Assembly (NCBI RefSeq): GCF_026210795.1
Contig: NC_089434.1
Coordinates: 992,001 to 1,056,000, forward strand
Source: Rhizophagus irregularis
Taxonomy: Eukaryota > Glomeromycota > Glomeromycetes > Glomerales > Glomeraceae
Length of the DNA stretch: 64,000 bases
Direction: 5' to 3'
Both the position numbers and the translations under genes were made by a program. A model generated the notes under the pieces. The model worked only from the letters and a program-made list of their open reading frames with translations, was not told where the DNA came from and searched no databases. This document shows, in pieces, positions 23,300 through 35,430 of the stretch. Numbering within the stretch: the first letter of the stretch is position 1; each line of letters starts with the position of its first letter.

Positions 23300-23482
23300 A
23301 TAATCATTTTGAATATCTAAAAAATCAGCTGAAAAAGGATATTTAAATGGAATATATATACTTGGATGCTATTATAAGAATGGGATTGGAACCGAGAAAA
23401 GGCAGTTGAATTGTATAAAGATGCTGCTAACAGAGGAAATAAAGATGCATGAAAAAGACTAGAAATGATAAGTTCAGTCTAA
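23300..23482 (+). pseudogene. Sel1-repeat gene relic
   Basis: Frames read KSAEKGYLNG then LGCYYKNGIGTEK, shift, AVELYKDAANRGNKDA, a TGA, and KRLEMISSV. This is the end of a Sel1-repeat protein broken by at least one frameshift and one stop. Confidence 0.7.
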
Positions 23483-24544
23483 TCATATTTTTATAATAGT
23501 TCAAAATCGTTTCTATCATTCTACTATTTTGATTATTTTTTTATTTTATAAAATTATAATTATTATATATTTTGTATAATCTATTATTTATTCTATATTT
23601 TATCATATTAATGTTATTATATTCATTATTAAAATGAATGACTTAATATTATAAATTTGATTATTATTAAATAAATATAGCTTAAAGAAGCAAGTATTTC
23701 AAATTGAATTGTATCATGTTATATATTGTCGGTGTATGGCGGAGTCTTTGCACAGAACTGAAATATTGTGAGAAATAGTTTTTTACATCCGTAGTATATA
23801 TTTATCACGTGAAAATAACGATAAATTTAAAAAGAAATTAAAAAAATAAAATTGGCACCGAATAAATTATAATTCAATTCCTTGACTAATTTCATCAATA
23901 ACTTGGAATTATTTCTATTTTGATAAATGTCAAAGACCTGCTATGGGTAATTGCAGTTCTCTTAACCAATAAATTAAAGAGGATATTATTTGTATAACTT
24001 CTACTACTTTAAATAAAGATTATAGTAATAACTTTCCATTCAATTATTAAATTAAAAAAAAAATCCATTTTGCTTTCATATCCCACCTGAGTAGATCCGA
24101 AGAAACTTTATATCGTTACATTATACCTCATGTCTCTTTACATCATCTAATAACAAAATATCAAAGTAATTTCATATAATCATATCTTATATATCTTATA
24201 TACAATAAAAATTGATCTTTACCTATTTAAAAAGTAATAAAGTGGGTGTTTGGCAAGTTATATTACGTGTTTCTCCAAAAATTTGATATATTATAGTAAG
24301 TTTTTTTATTAGATAAAATATTGATTAGATACTGTAATATCGTTGACTTTATATGAGTAATAATGCAAACTAACATATTTTATCGATACGCAGTATATTA
24401 TAATCAGTATATAAATTTGTTATACTTACATCTGCAAATTTTCCATATAACTTAGATAGACTTTCAGTATACTTTTTTATAGTCCGAAACATAAGCATAG
24501 AACTCCAAATTAGGGAATATTAAATTCTAAGATCTTGTGTAACC
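23483..24544. other. Gene-less AT-rich stretch
   Basis: No coding frame or structured repeat is recognised. Confidence 0.4.
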
Positions 24545-25275
24545 ATCAAATTTCATTTTTTAAAACGCCAAAATGAAGTTTTTCGTGTCTATAATAATTA
24601 GCTATTAAATAATACTATAGTATAAGTATTTAATTAATCTTAACTCAGTCCCACAGTCCAAATAAACTCAGATAATCGATAGTCTCCCTATTTCCCACAG
24701 GTTTACATATGAAAATGCCGAAATGAAACTTTAATCTCTATAATAATTAGTTATTAAATAATACTATAGTATAAGTATTTAAGCGTCTATAATAATTAGT
24801 TATTAAATAATATTATAGTATCTTAACTCAGTCCCACAGTCCAAATAAACTCAGATAGTTGATAGTCTCCCTAGTTCCCACAGGTTTACATATGAAAACG
24901 CCAAATGAAACTTTGATCAGTTTTTGCGTCTATAATAATTAGTTATTAAATAATATTATAGTATCTTAACTCAATCCCACAGTCCAAATAAACTCAGATA
25001 GTTGATAGTCTCCCTAGTTCCCACAGGTTTACATATGAAAACGCCAAAATGAAACTTTGATCAGTTTTTACGTCTATAATAATTAGTTATTAAATAATAT
25101 TATAGTATCTTAACTCAATCCCACAGTCCAAATAAACTCAGATAGTTGATAGTCTCCCTAGTTCCTACAGGTTTACATATGAAAATGCCGAAGTGAAACT
25201 TTGATCAGTTTTTGCGTCTATAATAATTAGTTATTAAATAATACTATAGTTACAGTATTTAATTAATCTTGTTAT
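24545..25275. repeat. Tandem repeat, unit about 144 bp
   Basis: Four main copies, anchored by CCCACAGTCCAAATAAACTC at about 24650, 24833, 24976 and 25120. Spacing is 183, 143 and 144. The first unit is longer because TCTATAATAATTAG is doubled. Units differ by a few percent. Non-coding. Confidence 0.85.
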
Positions 25276-25747
25276 GTTTACTCAAGAGATACTAATACCA
25301 TTTCTAAACTATATATCAAAAATAAATTTAGCTTGAATAAAAATTTTTAATAAATTTATTTAATTAACAATAATAAAAGCTTTAATAATATGGGAATATT
25401 GCACAATATCATATAATCTTTAATTATATGGTTTATAGGGAGTATTAACTATGTACTATAAGCCACAATTATACATATTAGTCATCATTAAATCAATTAA
25501 TATTACTAGTTTAGGTTAAATAACTTATAAATTAATTGTGACTCATAGATAATCTTGATTTTTTTATCTATTTTATTATTATTCACTATGTATCTATGTA
25601 TTCAAAGGGTTTTAAAAAATATATAAATACCCTTAATTTCCTCAAGGAAAAAATCAAAAACCAAATTTCAATATTATTATTTTTCAAATCTTACAAATCT
25701 TACAAAACTTTTACTTTCAATTCAAATTTATAACTTACAATTACAAA

Positions 25748-26212
25748 ATGTCTTATCATTTGTGTCCAAATACTATCAATACTATCTTAAATGAATTTCC
25801 TATCAACAAATGTTACAATAATCCTTTACCTATCATTGAAACATCTCAACCTTATTTACCATTACTTACCGGATTTTTTTACATTCTTTTTATAATTCTC
25901 CTCATATATACCAACATTCTCACTAATACAATTGTCCTAATTCTTCACTTATTAAAATTCGTGTGCACTATAATCATTTCTCTCAACCAACTCCCTTCTC
26001 TTCCTTCATATCTATTTATATTTTATTCTTTTAAACATTTATTATTATCAATTCTTTTTCGCATTTTATTTACATTATTATCTATTCTTCTTCATTTTCT
26101 TTATTTACTCAATTGCATAATTCAGATTCTCATTTTTTCTTATTCTCTACTTTATAAAATAACCTATTTAGTGAATATTATTCTCCTTTTAATCTCCCAA
26201 TATCTTAATTAA
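25748..26212 (+). CDS. Small hydrophobic membrane protein, unrecognised
   Basis: 154 residues, intronless. A short polar N-terminus with three Cys-containing words (HLCPN, NKCYNN) is followed by about four hydrophobic segments (near 39-60, 62-80, 94-120 and 122-150). The leader is pyrimidine- and A-rich as in expressed fungal genes. A TATA-like ATATAAATACCC lies about 125 bases upstream, and the start context ACAAAATG is good. No family is recognised. It could be a lineage-specific membrane protein. The biased Leu/Ile/Tyr composition also allows a chance frame in T-rich DNA, although the promoter layout argues against that. Confidence 0.5.
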   Translation: MSYHLCPNTINTILNEFPINKCYNNPLPIIETSQPYLPLLTGFFYILFIILLIYTNILTNTIVLILHLLKFVCTIIISLNQLPSLPSYLFIFYSFKHLLLSILFRILFTLLSILLHFLYLLNCIIQILIFSYSLLYKITYLVNIILLLISQYLN

Positions 26213-26301
26213 ATAAACTTATATTACGTAGCTTGGCCCATTGCTTACCAAATATAGCATGGAGACGTAATCTTTCCCCTTTGGTCAACTTGGGATTACT
26301 T

Positions 26302-26525
26302 GACCATTCTTAGATAGATAATTTTTACAAGGGGATCGTTTGCATCGCCCATGAAGCATAGCGATTGGTGTCAGAGAGATCCTTTGTCTTGTAAAAATTT
26401 ACCCTTTCTTGATCATTTGACCATTCTTTGATAGATAAATTTTACAAGGGGATCGTTTGCATCGCCCTTAATTGGTGTCAGAGAGGTCCTTTGTCTTGTA
26501 AAATTTACCTTTCTTGTGATCATTT
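26302..26525. repeat. Two-copy tandem repeat, unit about 117 bp
   Basis: GACCATTCTT followed by ACAAGGGGATCGTTTGCATC recurs at 26302 and 26419. Both units end with CTTTGTCTTGTAAAA. Only small indels separate them. Non-coding, in the 3' flank of the 25748 gene. Confidence 0.8.
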
Positions 26526-28573
26526 GATCTATCTCATGTGATTTCCTTCTTCACATGTGATACCCTTTATTTTATTCCTTTGTTGAGTTCTTTCCTTAAT
26601 AACTTATCAACTCAACAAAATCCATCACCGTTGGTTCCACAATTTTTGTGTCCAAGTTCAATTCTTGGAGGTGATTTTCTTATTAATTAGATTATCTTCT
26701 TTTTTTCTTCTTTTATAGGGAGTTCCAGACGAAATTACAAACTAGATTTTAGGTAGAAAATATTTTATTGTTTTTTTTAGTGATGTTTTAACACTACTTA
26801 TTTTCCTTATTACCCTCAATGGTGCTACCCGACCCTTATGTCTTTTATTGGTAAAAAATCATTACTAACATAATGAGATAATTGTGTAATGCAGGAACCG
26901 TGATATTTAGATCATGTGGACGCTCCAATAGCGCTAATATATTTCCAGTTAATCTTTTCCTTGTACTGTATACGAAAATATTTTTGTTTTTAAAATCAGA
27001 ATTTTTTTTTTTATTAATTTTATTTAAAATTTTTTTAGTTCTTTCGGTTTTTCCAGCTTTTTTACACTTGATTTTTTAATTTTTATTGAATTTCTTATTC
27101 TTCAAGTCTTTTTAAAATAAGATTTTTTTATATTGATTTTTTCTCTTTTTTCGGTTTTGCAAAATATTTTTTTTTTTAAATTTTTTATAAAAACTTATTT
27201 ATTCTTCCAGTTTTAAAATCACATTCTTATAATATTTTCTTTCCTTTTTTTCTTTCTGATTTTTTGAAAACCCGGCCAGAATTTTGATTTTTTTTTTCAT
27301 TCTTTTTAGGTTTGGACCAGTGATCAATGCTGCGATGCTGCGGTGAGCACGATTTATTATTATTATTATTTTTTATTTTTTTGAAACCAAAAAAAAAAAA
27401 AATTTTTTTTTATTTTTGGACTTTTTATTCAGTACCAAAAAAATTTTTAATTATTTTTTTAGTTCAATATTAAAAAATAAAAGCTTTTTAATCATTTGTT
27501 TATTTATTGCTTCAGTTCAAATTGAAAATTTTCTTTTTAACTTTTTTTTTTATTCCAGTTTTTAGTTCATTACTGAAAAATAAAATTTTTTAATCATATT
27601 TTTTTTTAATTAGTCTTTTTATCATACATTTTGTTGAATTTTTGTTAATAATTAATTAACACCGAAATGACTTGAATACACGAAAAAACTAGAGATATTT
27701 TTTAAAAAATATAAACAATAATAATAATTATAAATTCTCTATATCTCAGATTTGCAATTGTTCCACCAATATATTCAACACGAGTTTTAATACATATTAT
27801 CAAAATGTTTCCTAAAAATATTCTCAATGCCCCTAATAATTATTAAATAACATCCAGAACGTCAGATTAGACATTTTATTATTTACTGTATTTTCGAAGA
27901 ATATTTTACAATAGATGATTTATCATTATTATAAAGTAACTGATTGGTTTAATAAATAATTAATATATTTTTATTTAATCATGTAATCACGGGGGTTAAT
28001 CCGCAAATCTTGTGACTTTCATTCAGTTATTATATATGTTGATCCTATTTGTAAAATGAATTTTACTAATTTGGTAATTACTATTTCACTATGACTAATA
28101 AAAAAATGATTAGACTAAATTAAAAGTTAATAATTTTGAAACAAGTTATTACTAAAATGATGATCCGACCGATCCGTTAAAAAAAAAAAAAATCTTTATT
28201 ACCCGAAATAATTAAACAAAAATAATTCTTAATTTGAAAAATACGATAAATTTCTTAAAATGTACATTTATTAACCTAAAAAAATGTGTTACTTGTTAAT
28301 TATTTCATATTACTTGCGTAATAAAAATGTATTAAATGTATTAAACCATGACCAAGAAAATGCAAATTATCAGATATGATATTTATTATAAACAAATAAA
28401 GGAAAAATATTTAGCCATTGAAATAAAATAATTTTATTTTATTATGTTCTAGATTTTTTTTAATACGCTTTTTTTATCGCCCCCGAATAAACCGTATGGT
28501 CGTTCGCAATATATCAATTGTATCGTTAAATGGCCACAATGTATTACAATGTATAGCGATAACTCTAGATTTT
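26526..28573. other. Gene-less stretch with long T tracts
   Basis: Strong hairpin TGTTGAGTT to AACTCAACA near 26582-26618. 27000-27600 is dominated by T runs. No gene is recognised. Confidence 0.4.
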
Positions 28574-28690
28574 CCCTATAAAAAATTTTATCCGTTATTC
28601 CTGTAAAAACTCCGTAAAAATAAGCAAATGATTCGATAAATTCCGGGATATAATGTTATTAATTCCGTGAATATGAATTTGGGTCCATTA
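28574..28690. repeat. Fragment of the CCCTATAAAAAATTTTATCCG repeat
   Basis: Matches the reversed right half of the 10661-11236 element (ACTCCGTAAAAAT, TTCCGGGATATAATG). Only one terminus is present. Confidence 0.5.
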
Positions 28691-29251
28691 AATATACGTT
28701 CCCAAGTGTTCTCAATTTTCAATAATATTTAATCAATAATTTATCGATCATGAAATTCTAATAATAAAGACTAGAAGAAATATTAAAAGACTAATTAGAA
28801 CTTGGATTAACGTTAATTTATCGTAAGAATTGACTATATTCGGAATATTTATTAAACTTTAATTATTTAATATATAATATTTCCAGAAATTGAGCGAATT
28901 ATACTTAGCGATATATATATAATTACTTGTTCTTGTTTAAATAACTTTTCAATTTCCGCGCTATTTATTTTTGAAAATTGATAACGATATATTATGATAT
29001 ATTATTTGGGCATGTTAGCAACTTTTATTTCCGTTTTGTTTTTGAATTTAAGTGTTGTAATTCACTTAACGTTATTTTTATTTAAATAAATTATTTAATT
29101 GTTAATGTTATTATAATGAATGAGATTGATTCTATTTTACATTATTGTTATATACATTAGCAATTACTATTTTAAAATGAAGTTAATTAAAAATATCTAT
29201 GAAAAATTCTATTTTTTGATTGTCTGTATTCTTGTATTTATAAAAAATATA
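28691..29251. other. Gene-less stretch downstream of the minus-strand membrane gene
   Basis: AT-rich. No feature beyond the likely 3' end of the neighbouring gene. Confidence 0.4.
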
Positions 29252-30058
29252 TTACTCTGGAGGCTTATCAGAATCAGAAACATCATCAGCAGCTATTTTA
29301 TCACTTTGTTTCTTCATCCATCCAGCGCAAACAAGAGTTAATAGTCCCATTATAATTAAATAAATATAATGTATTACGTTTACCAAAAGAAATGCTTGAT
29401 CAATTGATGATAATTTGTAAATAATAATAACACGAATTGGAACCTCAGAAAGAAGCCCAAATCCCCACATAGCTGTCATAATTATAATACCACGTCGAAA
29501 ATATTGGTAAGAAGCCCAATATCTGTCCCAACGTGCATCAATAGGTTCATCTTCCGTTAAACCTGGAAGGTTAACTTTTGAATTTGAATAACCAAAGGAT
29601 CCACCTGTCGCCATATCTTTAAGAAAATAAAATGCTAATGGTTTCATTTTAAAGGTACCAATTTTTATTGGAATTAAACTAATGATTAATACTGCACTAA
29701 TGATACACGTAATCGCAGATCTTCGTAATAACTGAATTCGTGGATCGTCTTTTATTAATGACGCTATAGCACTGAGAATAAAACTGAGTACTACTATTAC
29801 TCCTATAATGTCCGCACGCCTTCTACTTATAAGTCCGTATATAGCGATAATAAATGGTGGAATACCTGATATGAGCAATGCCCATATGTCTCGCAAATAA
29901 TTTTTAAGAGTATAATAAAGAGCAAATGGGAGAGCGATTTCAAAGAATATCATTAATCCGACCCTTAAAATAATTTTTAATTTATCTTGTTTAGTTATTT
30001 TATTTTGTGAGGTATTTTGTATTGTGGAAGAAGTGGTTTGTCCATTCTCGTTCGACAT
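29252..30058 (-). CDS. Multi-pass membrane protein, paralogue of 6093
   Basis: 268 residues, intronless. It aligns with the 6093 product throughout: LKIILRVGLMIFFEIALP, YGLISRRRADIIG, DDPRIQLL, SLIPIKIGTFKMKPL, WDRYWASYQYFRRG, WGFGLLSE and the tail DSDKPPE. About six membrane segments. It has a longer N-terminus and an extra acidic loop (about 168-178, LTEDEP) before WDRYW. The C-terminus is basic then acidic. VC0807-like by memory; function unknown. The ATG is followed by ENGQTT, shared with the 2302 relic, which supports the start. Confidence 0.85.
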   Translation of the reverse strand: MSNENGQTTSSTIQNTSQNKITKQDKLKIILRVGLMIFFEIALPFALYYTLKNYLRDIWALLISGIPPFIIAIYGLISRRRADIIGVIVVLSFILSAIASLIKDDPRIQLLRRSAITCIISAVLIISLIPIKIGTFKMKPLAFYFLKDMATGGSFGYSNSKVNLPGLTEDEPIDARWDRYWASYQYFRRGIIIMTAMWGFGLLSEVPIRVIIIYKLSSIDQAFLLVNVIHYIYLIIMGLLTLVCAGWMKKQSDKIAADDVSDSDKPPE

Positions 30059-31908
30059 GATTTAGGCTTTTTTTTTTATAGTGTAGTAAGAAATTATAAC
30101 AAAATTTTTTATTTTTTAAACGAAACTATTATTTTTTTTTTTAGAAAAGAAAAAGATATATTTATAGAAATTTTTTTATCGTGTGACACATTTAATATGA
30201 AACAGCTCAATTATAAAACGAAAAGCCAAAGAAAGATCCTTACCAAAAACATAAAATCTTTGTTTAATGTCATTAATAATGTACTACACAAAATGTAGCA
30301 CCCAACATCTTGGAATCAATCATGATTTGCAGATCCTAATTTTGGCTTTTGGTCGTACAAGCACAAAATTTTTTTTGTTTATGAAAGAAAGTTCCATTGT
30401 TCAAACATTCTGATATGGTTAAATCATGTACAATAAATCTTTGTACTAATGTACTTTAGCGAGAAAGGCGTTTTTTTTTATGTCTAATTATTATTGTGAG
30501 CACCAAAAAGATCAAAATAATAAGAGTTGGTTTATTTAATAAATAAATCGGATGTTAATCATTTTTCTAATTCTTTTTTTTTTTATGCTAATATTCGTTT
30601 CTATTTTATTAAAAGTAATAAAGTGAGCAGTACAAGACTATCGATACAAAAAATTAAAGGTAAAAAAAAACTGGTTCACCTACACTACCGTAAAAATTAG
30701 AAACTATCAATACAGACGATCCTAACCTTGTCAAGATATTGATCATTATTAAATCAAACTTTAATTTACCCATTATGATTTTTCTTTATTTAATAATAAA
30801 AAATTGCTAAATCTGTAATTGCTAAATTTAGAGAATAGTAATATTAAATAAAAAATATATGTAAAATTAAACTAAATCGACGATTATTTAATTCTCAAAT
30901 ATTCCCTAAAAAAGAAAATTATTGTTTAAATTTATTTTTAATTTATAAGATTATCAATATCTCAATATCTTGTGATGTAAAATAATTAATTATGTATGAT
31001 AATAATAGTTATGTCAAAAAATTTTAATGAAATCCTATTGGTCTCTACTTAAAAAGGTGTGGCAAAAAATAATTTAATTTGGAAAAGATTTACGAAATAC
31101 CAAGAACATACCAAGAAAATACCAAGAAAGCCAAGCGATTTATAATTTATTTTGAAACATGAAAAGGGTTAAGGTCTCATGATATAAGTTATTGATTAAT
31201 ATGATTGTTTTAATGATTCCTTATTAGAATAAATAATGATTTTTGCTTAGCCATTTTCGAATAATATACTGTAAATATGTGGCTGAGGTTATAAATAACT
31301 TGTTTGATTTTTTTTAAAATATCTTCATTTTTTTTTTTATGTTACAACTTACAATAAAGAAAAAATTTTTTGATATTATATTTTTTTATATTCATAAATT
31401 ATTGCGCTTGAAGCAATTATGATTGGTAAGGATTTGGCAAATTAATATACCTTACATGTATAATTCTTACTCTGTCCAACGAAATGCATAGTATATTTAA
31501 CTATTAAAAAAAACAAAAAAATTTACAAAAAAAATGTCGAACATGTTTCTTTAATTTTCGAGAGTAAACTAATTACGCGATAACTGGAACCGAATTCTAG
31601 CGTCACCAGTGATATTTAATCCGTAAATATCGTCAACCACATGATCCTGGCATATTTACGATGACGCTGGCGTAATCATGTGCAACATTTACCTCATTTG
31701 TTTCATACTTTCATACGCAAAAGGGGTTATTATTTTTAGTTTCAAATCATTATTTATGTTATAGATTAATGTAGATTTGGTAACTTAATAGATCATTATT
31801 TGATATTGATATTTATGACACACAAACAATTTGAATTTCAACTTCTTTCTTTTCTCTTACAAATTAAAGCGATAAGAAAAATAATTGTGAACGAGAAAAA
31901 TTAGTAAT
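30059..31908. other. Gene-less AT-rich stretch
   Basis: No gene is seen. An AGCGTCACC to GATGACGCTGG pair near 31599-31670 resembles a short element of the family that ends the 2445 and 6991 MITEs. Confidence 0.4.
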
Positions 31909-31965
31909 AATGCAGGAACAAAAAGAATATGTGAGAACTGTAAGCAAGAATGTTTGGCTACGTAA
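31909..31965 (+). pseudogene. Relic of a kinase N-terminal zinc ribbon
   Basis: In-frame AGTKRICENCKQECLAT followed by TAA. It is nearly identical to residues around the ribbon of the kinase at 54799-57123 (SGTKRICENCKQECLAT). Flanks are not homologous, so only one exon fragment remains. An exon-like frame at 32113-32250 with one TAA follows; its origin is unknown. Confidence 0.7.
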
Positions 31966-32670
31966 TCAAAGTTTACGTTATGAAACCCTAAAAATTTACT
32001 GTAACAAATTATTAAAGGATTTTTATACAGTGTTATTCAGTCTAAATTCTATAAGTTTTGAAGTACATTTAACATAAAATTTTGATATAAAAATTTTTTG
32101 CTGTTGCTGTAGGACCAGAAATAAATGAGTGGAGTTTGCGTACAAACCAGCCAAAAAATTATGAAAATCCTTCCTCTTATATATAATGCTTGGTGGAAAA
32201 TCTATTACCTTTTTTGGATACTGACCAAAATTATCATAATTCCGGCCCTTAAAAAGTACATAAATTTTTTGGCTGCTTCTGGCAATTTTGGCAATTTGAT
32301 ATCCGTAGTTTCCTGTTATTGCTTATTCATGATATTATTATTAATTTATTTGACTCATGACTCACATGACTCACAAGAAAGTTTGCAATTGAAACAATAT
32401 TACATAATATTAATATATTTATTATATATTATTACTCATGCAAAATATCAACATGAGTCATTGCAAATACTATTAAAAATAAAATAATATAAAAAGACCA
32501 TTTTTTTTCTAAAACTAGATTTCTTCAAAACTAGAAAATATTTCTTAAACTTAGAAAAATATTTCTTAAAACTAGAAAAATATTTTTTATTTTAAATTTA
32601 ATAAATTTAATAACTAATATTTTTTTAAATTTTAAATTGGAAAATTATTTTGAATCTAGTAACCTTTCAA

Positions 32671-32709
32671 CCAATAACCAATAACCAATAACCAATAACT
32701 TTAGCCAAT
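32671..32709 (+). promoter_or_regulatory. Tandem CCAAT array upstream of the homeodomain gene
   Basis: CCAAT at 32671, 32678, 32685 and 32692 with an exact 7-base period, and a fifth at 32705, 27 bases before the ATG. CCAAT is the target of the HAP/NF-Y complex in fungi. The position is close enough to the ATG that it may lie partly in the 5' untranslated region. Confidence 0.6.
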
Positions 32710-32731
32710 AACTCTTTAACATCCACCATCA

Positions 32732-33478
32732 ATGGATAACAAGAAGCGAATTCGTACTACTCCTGAACAACTAGCATTATTAGAAGATACATTTAAAACT
32801 AATCCCTCTCCAAATAGTAAAATTCGTGAAGCCATAGCTGAAAAGCTAAACATGTCTGAGCGTTCAATTCAAGTTTGGTTTCAAAATCGCCGAGCTAAAA
32901 TGAAGACAATGCAAAAACGTACTTATTTAATAATTAGTAATAATGATAAAATATCTGTATCTCAACATCAACCTCAATCTCAACAGTTTACATTGCCTGA
33001 AGAATTCATTACTTTGTCTTTTAATATCAATAACAATACATCATTAGTTTCACTTATTTCATGTGAGTATCTTACAATAGGAACTTGGCATTGCATTCTA
33101 ACAATGTCATCTCTGTGTTATTATACCTTACCTCAGAATATATTAACTTATCATATTACAAACGAGAATATTGAATTTAAGATGGAGTTTTCACTTTCTG
33201 ATGTCTTTTCGGTTGAATATCAGCCTATTGATAATATTTATTCACAAATTATAATTGAAGTTAAAGAATCACCTTCCTTTTATATGAAGTCAAATTATAG
33301 TGAATGGAATACATGCAAAGATTTTACTGAAGATAAACAAGCATCTCGGCATATGATACATATATTGAAAGGTTGTTCTATTTTAATAAAACCACAACTT
33401 ATTAAACTTATGCAAGATGATCCAAACCTTGCTAAAGTTGTAACAATATTTGAAACTCCAGCTCTAGCTGATCATTAA
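32732..33478 (+). CDS. Homeodomain transcription factor
   Basis: 248 residues, intronless. A classical 60-residue homeodomain lies at about 4-62: KKRIRTTPEQLALLEDTF, then helix 3 with SIQVWFQNRRAKMK. There is no three-residue TALE insertion. A Gln/Ser/Pro linker (78-88) leads to a second conserved-looking region (about 100-240) with WHCILTMSS, FKMEFSLSDVFSVEY, SPSFYMKSN and a DFTEDKQASRHM segment. From memory, comparable regions follow the homeodomain in other fungal homeobox regulators; its role is unknown. It is expected to act in the nucleus as a DNA-binding regulator. The ATG follows the CCAAT array closely and is the first in the frame. Confidence 0.92.
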   Translation: MDNKKRIRTTPEQLALLEDTFKTNPSPNSKIREAIAEKLNMSERSIQVWFQNRRAKMKTMQKRTYLIISNNDKISVSQHQPQSQQFTLPEEFITLSFNINNNTSLVSLISCEYLTIGTWHCILTMSSLCYYTLPQNILTYHITNENIEFKMEFSLSDVFSVEYQPIDNIYSQIIIEVKESPSFYMKSNYSEWNTCKDFTEDKQASRHMIHILKGCSILIKPQLIKLMQDDPNLAKVVTIFETPALADH

Positions 33479-33998
33479 ATCAGATATCTCTATCTCGTAG
33501 TATATTCTAAATTTAATTTTTTTTTTTTATCATAATATAAATATCTATGTAAAAAAATGTATTTTGAATTATTTTAATTAAGTAGCAAAATAGTTTACAA
33601 TTTTCTTAGTTTGTAATATAAATAATAATTATTATTTTTTTCATATTATACTTATATTATCAATAAATTAGCAAATATCACCCAACGACTTAACTGATTG
33701 TTTTAACTTGTTAGATCACTAGACCTGAGTAATGTATTTTTACTATAAAACATAAAACGTGATGAATCTAATGTAGCTGTAAAAAATTTGACGGCAAATC
33801 CGGCCCTTTCTATATAATAAAGAATATTTTTCAATTGAATAAATTTGTGAAATCATGTTATAAGTTATAAGTGAGTCATTTAAATTTATTTTTACTCCAA
33901 TGTATAATGTTGATTAGATACTTTGATTTTTAAACTTAAGTTATGTAACTACCTACCTACGACAGAAATAAGCTAAGTAATAAACTCGCTCCATCATT
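33479..33998. other. Gene-less stretch
   Basis: 3' flanks of two convergent features. Nothing else is recognised. Confidence 0.4.
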
Positions 33999-34385
33999 TT
34001 ACTCTTCTTTTTCATCTATCTTTGTATACACCCTATTGATTTTCTCTATTAAAGAAATCTTCTTTAAGAGATCAAGAGCAATGAAAAGTTTATCCAGTGC
34101 ATTTTTAAAGACTTCCATGTCATTAGGAAACGATCTATTTAGTTTTTTTCGTGCCTCTCTGTTTGCGTTTGAGATCTGTCACCGTGAAATTCGCAGTTGC
34201 TTTGTGTTTCATCAACATTAAAAGTTCATACTCTTCAAGTTTCAAATGAACGTTACTTAGAGCAATTTCTAGTTGTGAAACATGATTTTTCTCTAATCTA
34301 GAGTAACTTGTCATTTCATATTCTACTTTTTTATAAATAGCTGGCTGTGCTTTGTTCCACACGTTCGAATTAACTTGACCTATAA
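33999..34385 (-). pseudogene. Broken coiled-coil gene, last exon
   Basis: A possible acceptor TTTTTTATAG at about 34386 opens a frame QVNSNVWNKAQPAIYKKVEY onward to KATANFTVTDLKRKQR. It then breaks at GAGAG near 34155. A frame shifted there continues with ARKKLNRSFPNDMEVFKNAL to TKIDEKEE and a stop at 33999-34001. Charged heptad-like helices are seen in both parts. No family is recognised. The joint frame is an inference. Confidence 0.4.
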
Positions 34386-34729
34386 AAAAGTTATCCAGTC
34401 TCTATTCACTTAGGGCATTTCTTTTTTCTTTTTTGTGTTAGTAAACTTATTTGCAAATTATTACTAACGGTTCTTTACTATTCCATTATATTGACGAAGT
34501 GTGTGGTTTTTTTTAACTATTAGAGAGCAAAAGGAAAAAAATATTTGAAAAAGAAAAAAGAAGAGAAAACTGCTATATACCTTTCCGAAATATGATAAAC
34601 TCGTATAAACTTTTGGTGGCTTGTTGTGACGTAATACAGAAAGCAATATAAAGAATATCAAACATCGTGTGTATCCAAATACGTGAGTAAAGAAATTTTT
34701 ATTCTTTACATATTGAAAACTGAAGACAC
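34386..34729. other. Gene-less stretch
   Basis: Nothing recognised. Possible upstream exons of either flanking relic were not found. Confidence 0.35.
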
Positions 34730-35325
34730 TGTCGGTGCTTGGTCTTTCTGAATGTACCGCAGAAACTCTTCGGGGTGCTTACAAAGTTCAATTGCCGCAG
34801 TTCAAGTAATAATATCAATTTTTTATTTTTTAATATATCGGACATTATTATTTAACTATTAAGTTATTAAACATTTTTTTTAAAATAAAATATACTCTTG
34901 ATATTGGAACAAATGAAGTTCTGGAAGCTTGTCGTGAATTAGGCGTCACTATAGTAGACTCAAACGTGACTTTCTAACAATAATAAAAAAAATTGTTTTT
35001 ATATATATAAAAGTCCACATCTTCAAGGTGAAAATTTCAATAAAAATTTGTAAGTTATACGCAAGTAAGAAAGACGTAAAATAGTTATAATATCATTATA
35101 ATTTATATTAATGTTGATGCTAAAATTCACTGGCCATGCACGCGGCGACTGTGGCGTGACAGACGTACATCCCATGGTTTTGTGTGTACTTCACTACGCT
35201 TTGGACAATAAGTATGATATTCTTAATACTATTTTTTATATCTTATAGGGTGATTACTTTGTTACTATTCCTGATACAAGAAGAAATGAATATTTATAAG
35301 AAATTTTCAACCAGAAAAATTCACC
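34730..35325 (+). pseudogene. Aldo/keto reductase relic
   Basis: Four fragments in the right order for an aldo/keto reductase: LGLSECTAETLRGAYK at 34732, broken near 34790 by a short deletion, then IAAVQ before GTAATA; LDIGTNEVLEACRELGVTIV at about 34896-34955; SPHLQGENFNKNL before GTAAGT at 35049; and, after TTATAG, GDYFVTIPDTRRNEYL at 35249, followed by a TAA. The family uses NADPH to reduce carbonyls. The barrel's N-terminal half with the catalytic Asp and Tyr was not found. Frameshifts and a stop make it a pseudogene. Confidence 0.65.
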
Positions 35326-35416
35326 TTCGGGTAAAATTAATTATTGGTTGTATTGTATGAAATAATATTGTCACGTGATTGGTAATCCTACCAATTTTGT
35401 AGAACAAATGAACAAT

Positions 35417-35430
35417 GTAGATCAATGTCA
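35417..35430. repeat. Target-site duplication, left copy
   Basis: GTAGATCAATGTCA. An identical 14-mer lies at 50745-50758, directly after an A-rich tail. The pair brackets the retroelement. Confidence 0.85.

Noticed and set aside
32125-32487. 120-codon hydrophobic frame
   Set aside because: Low-complexity AT-rich end, no conserved motif, and another frame here looks more exon-like.
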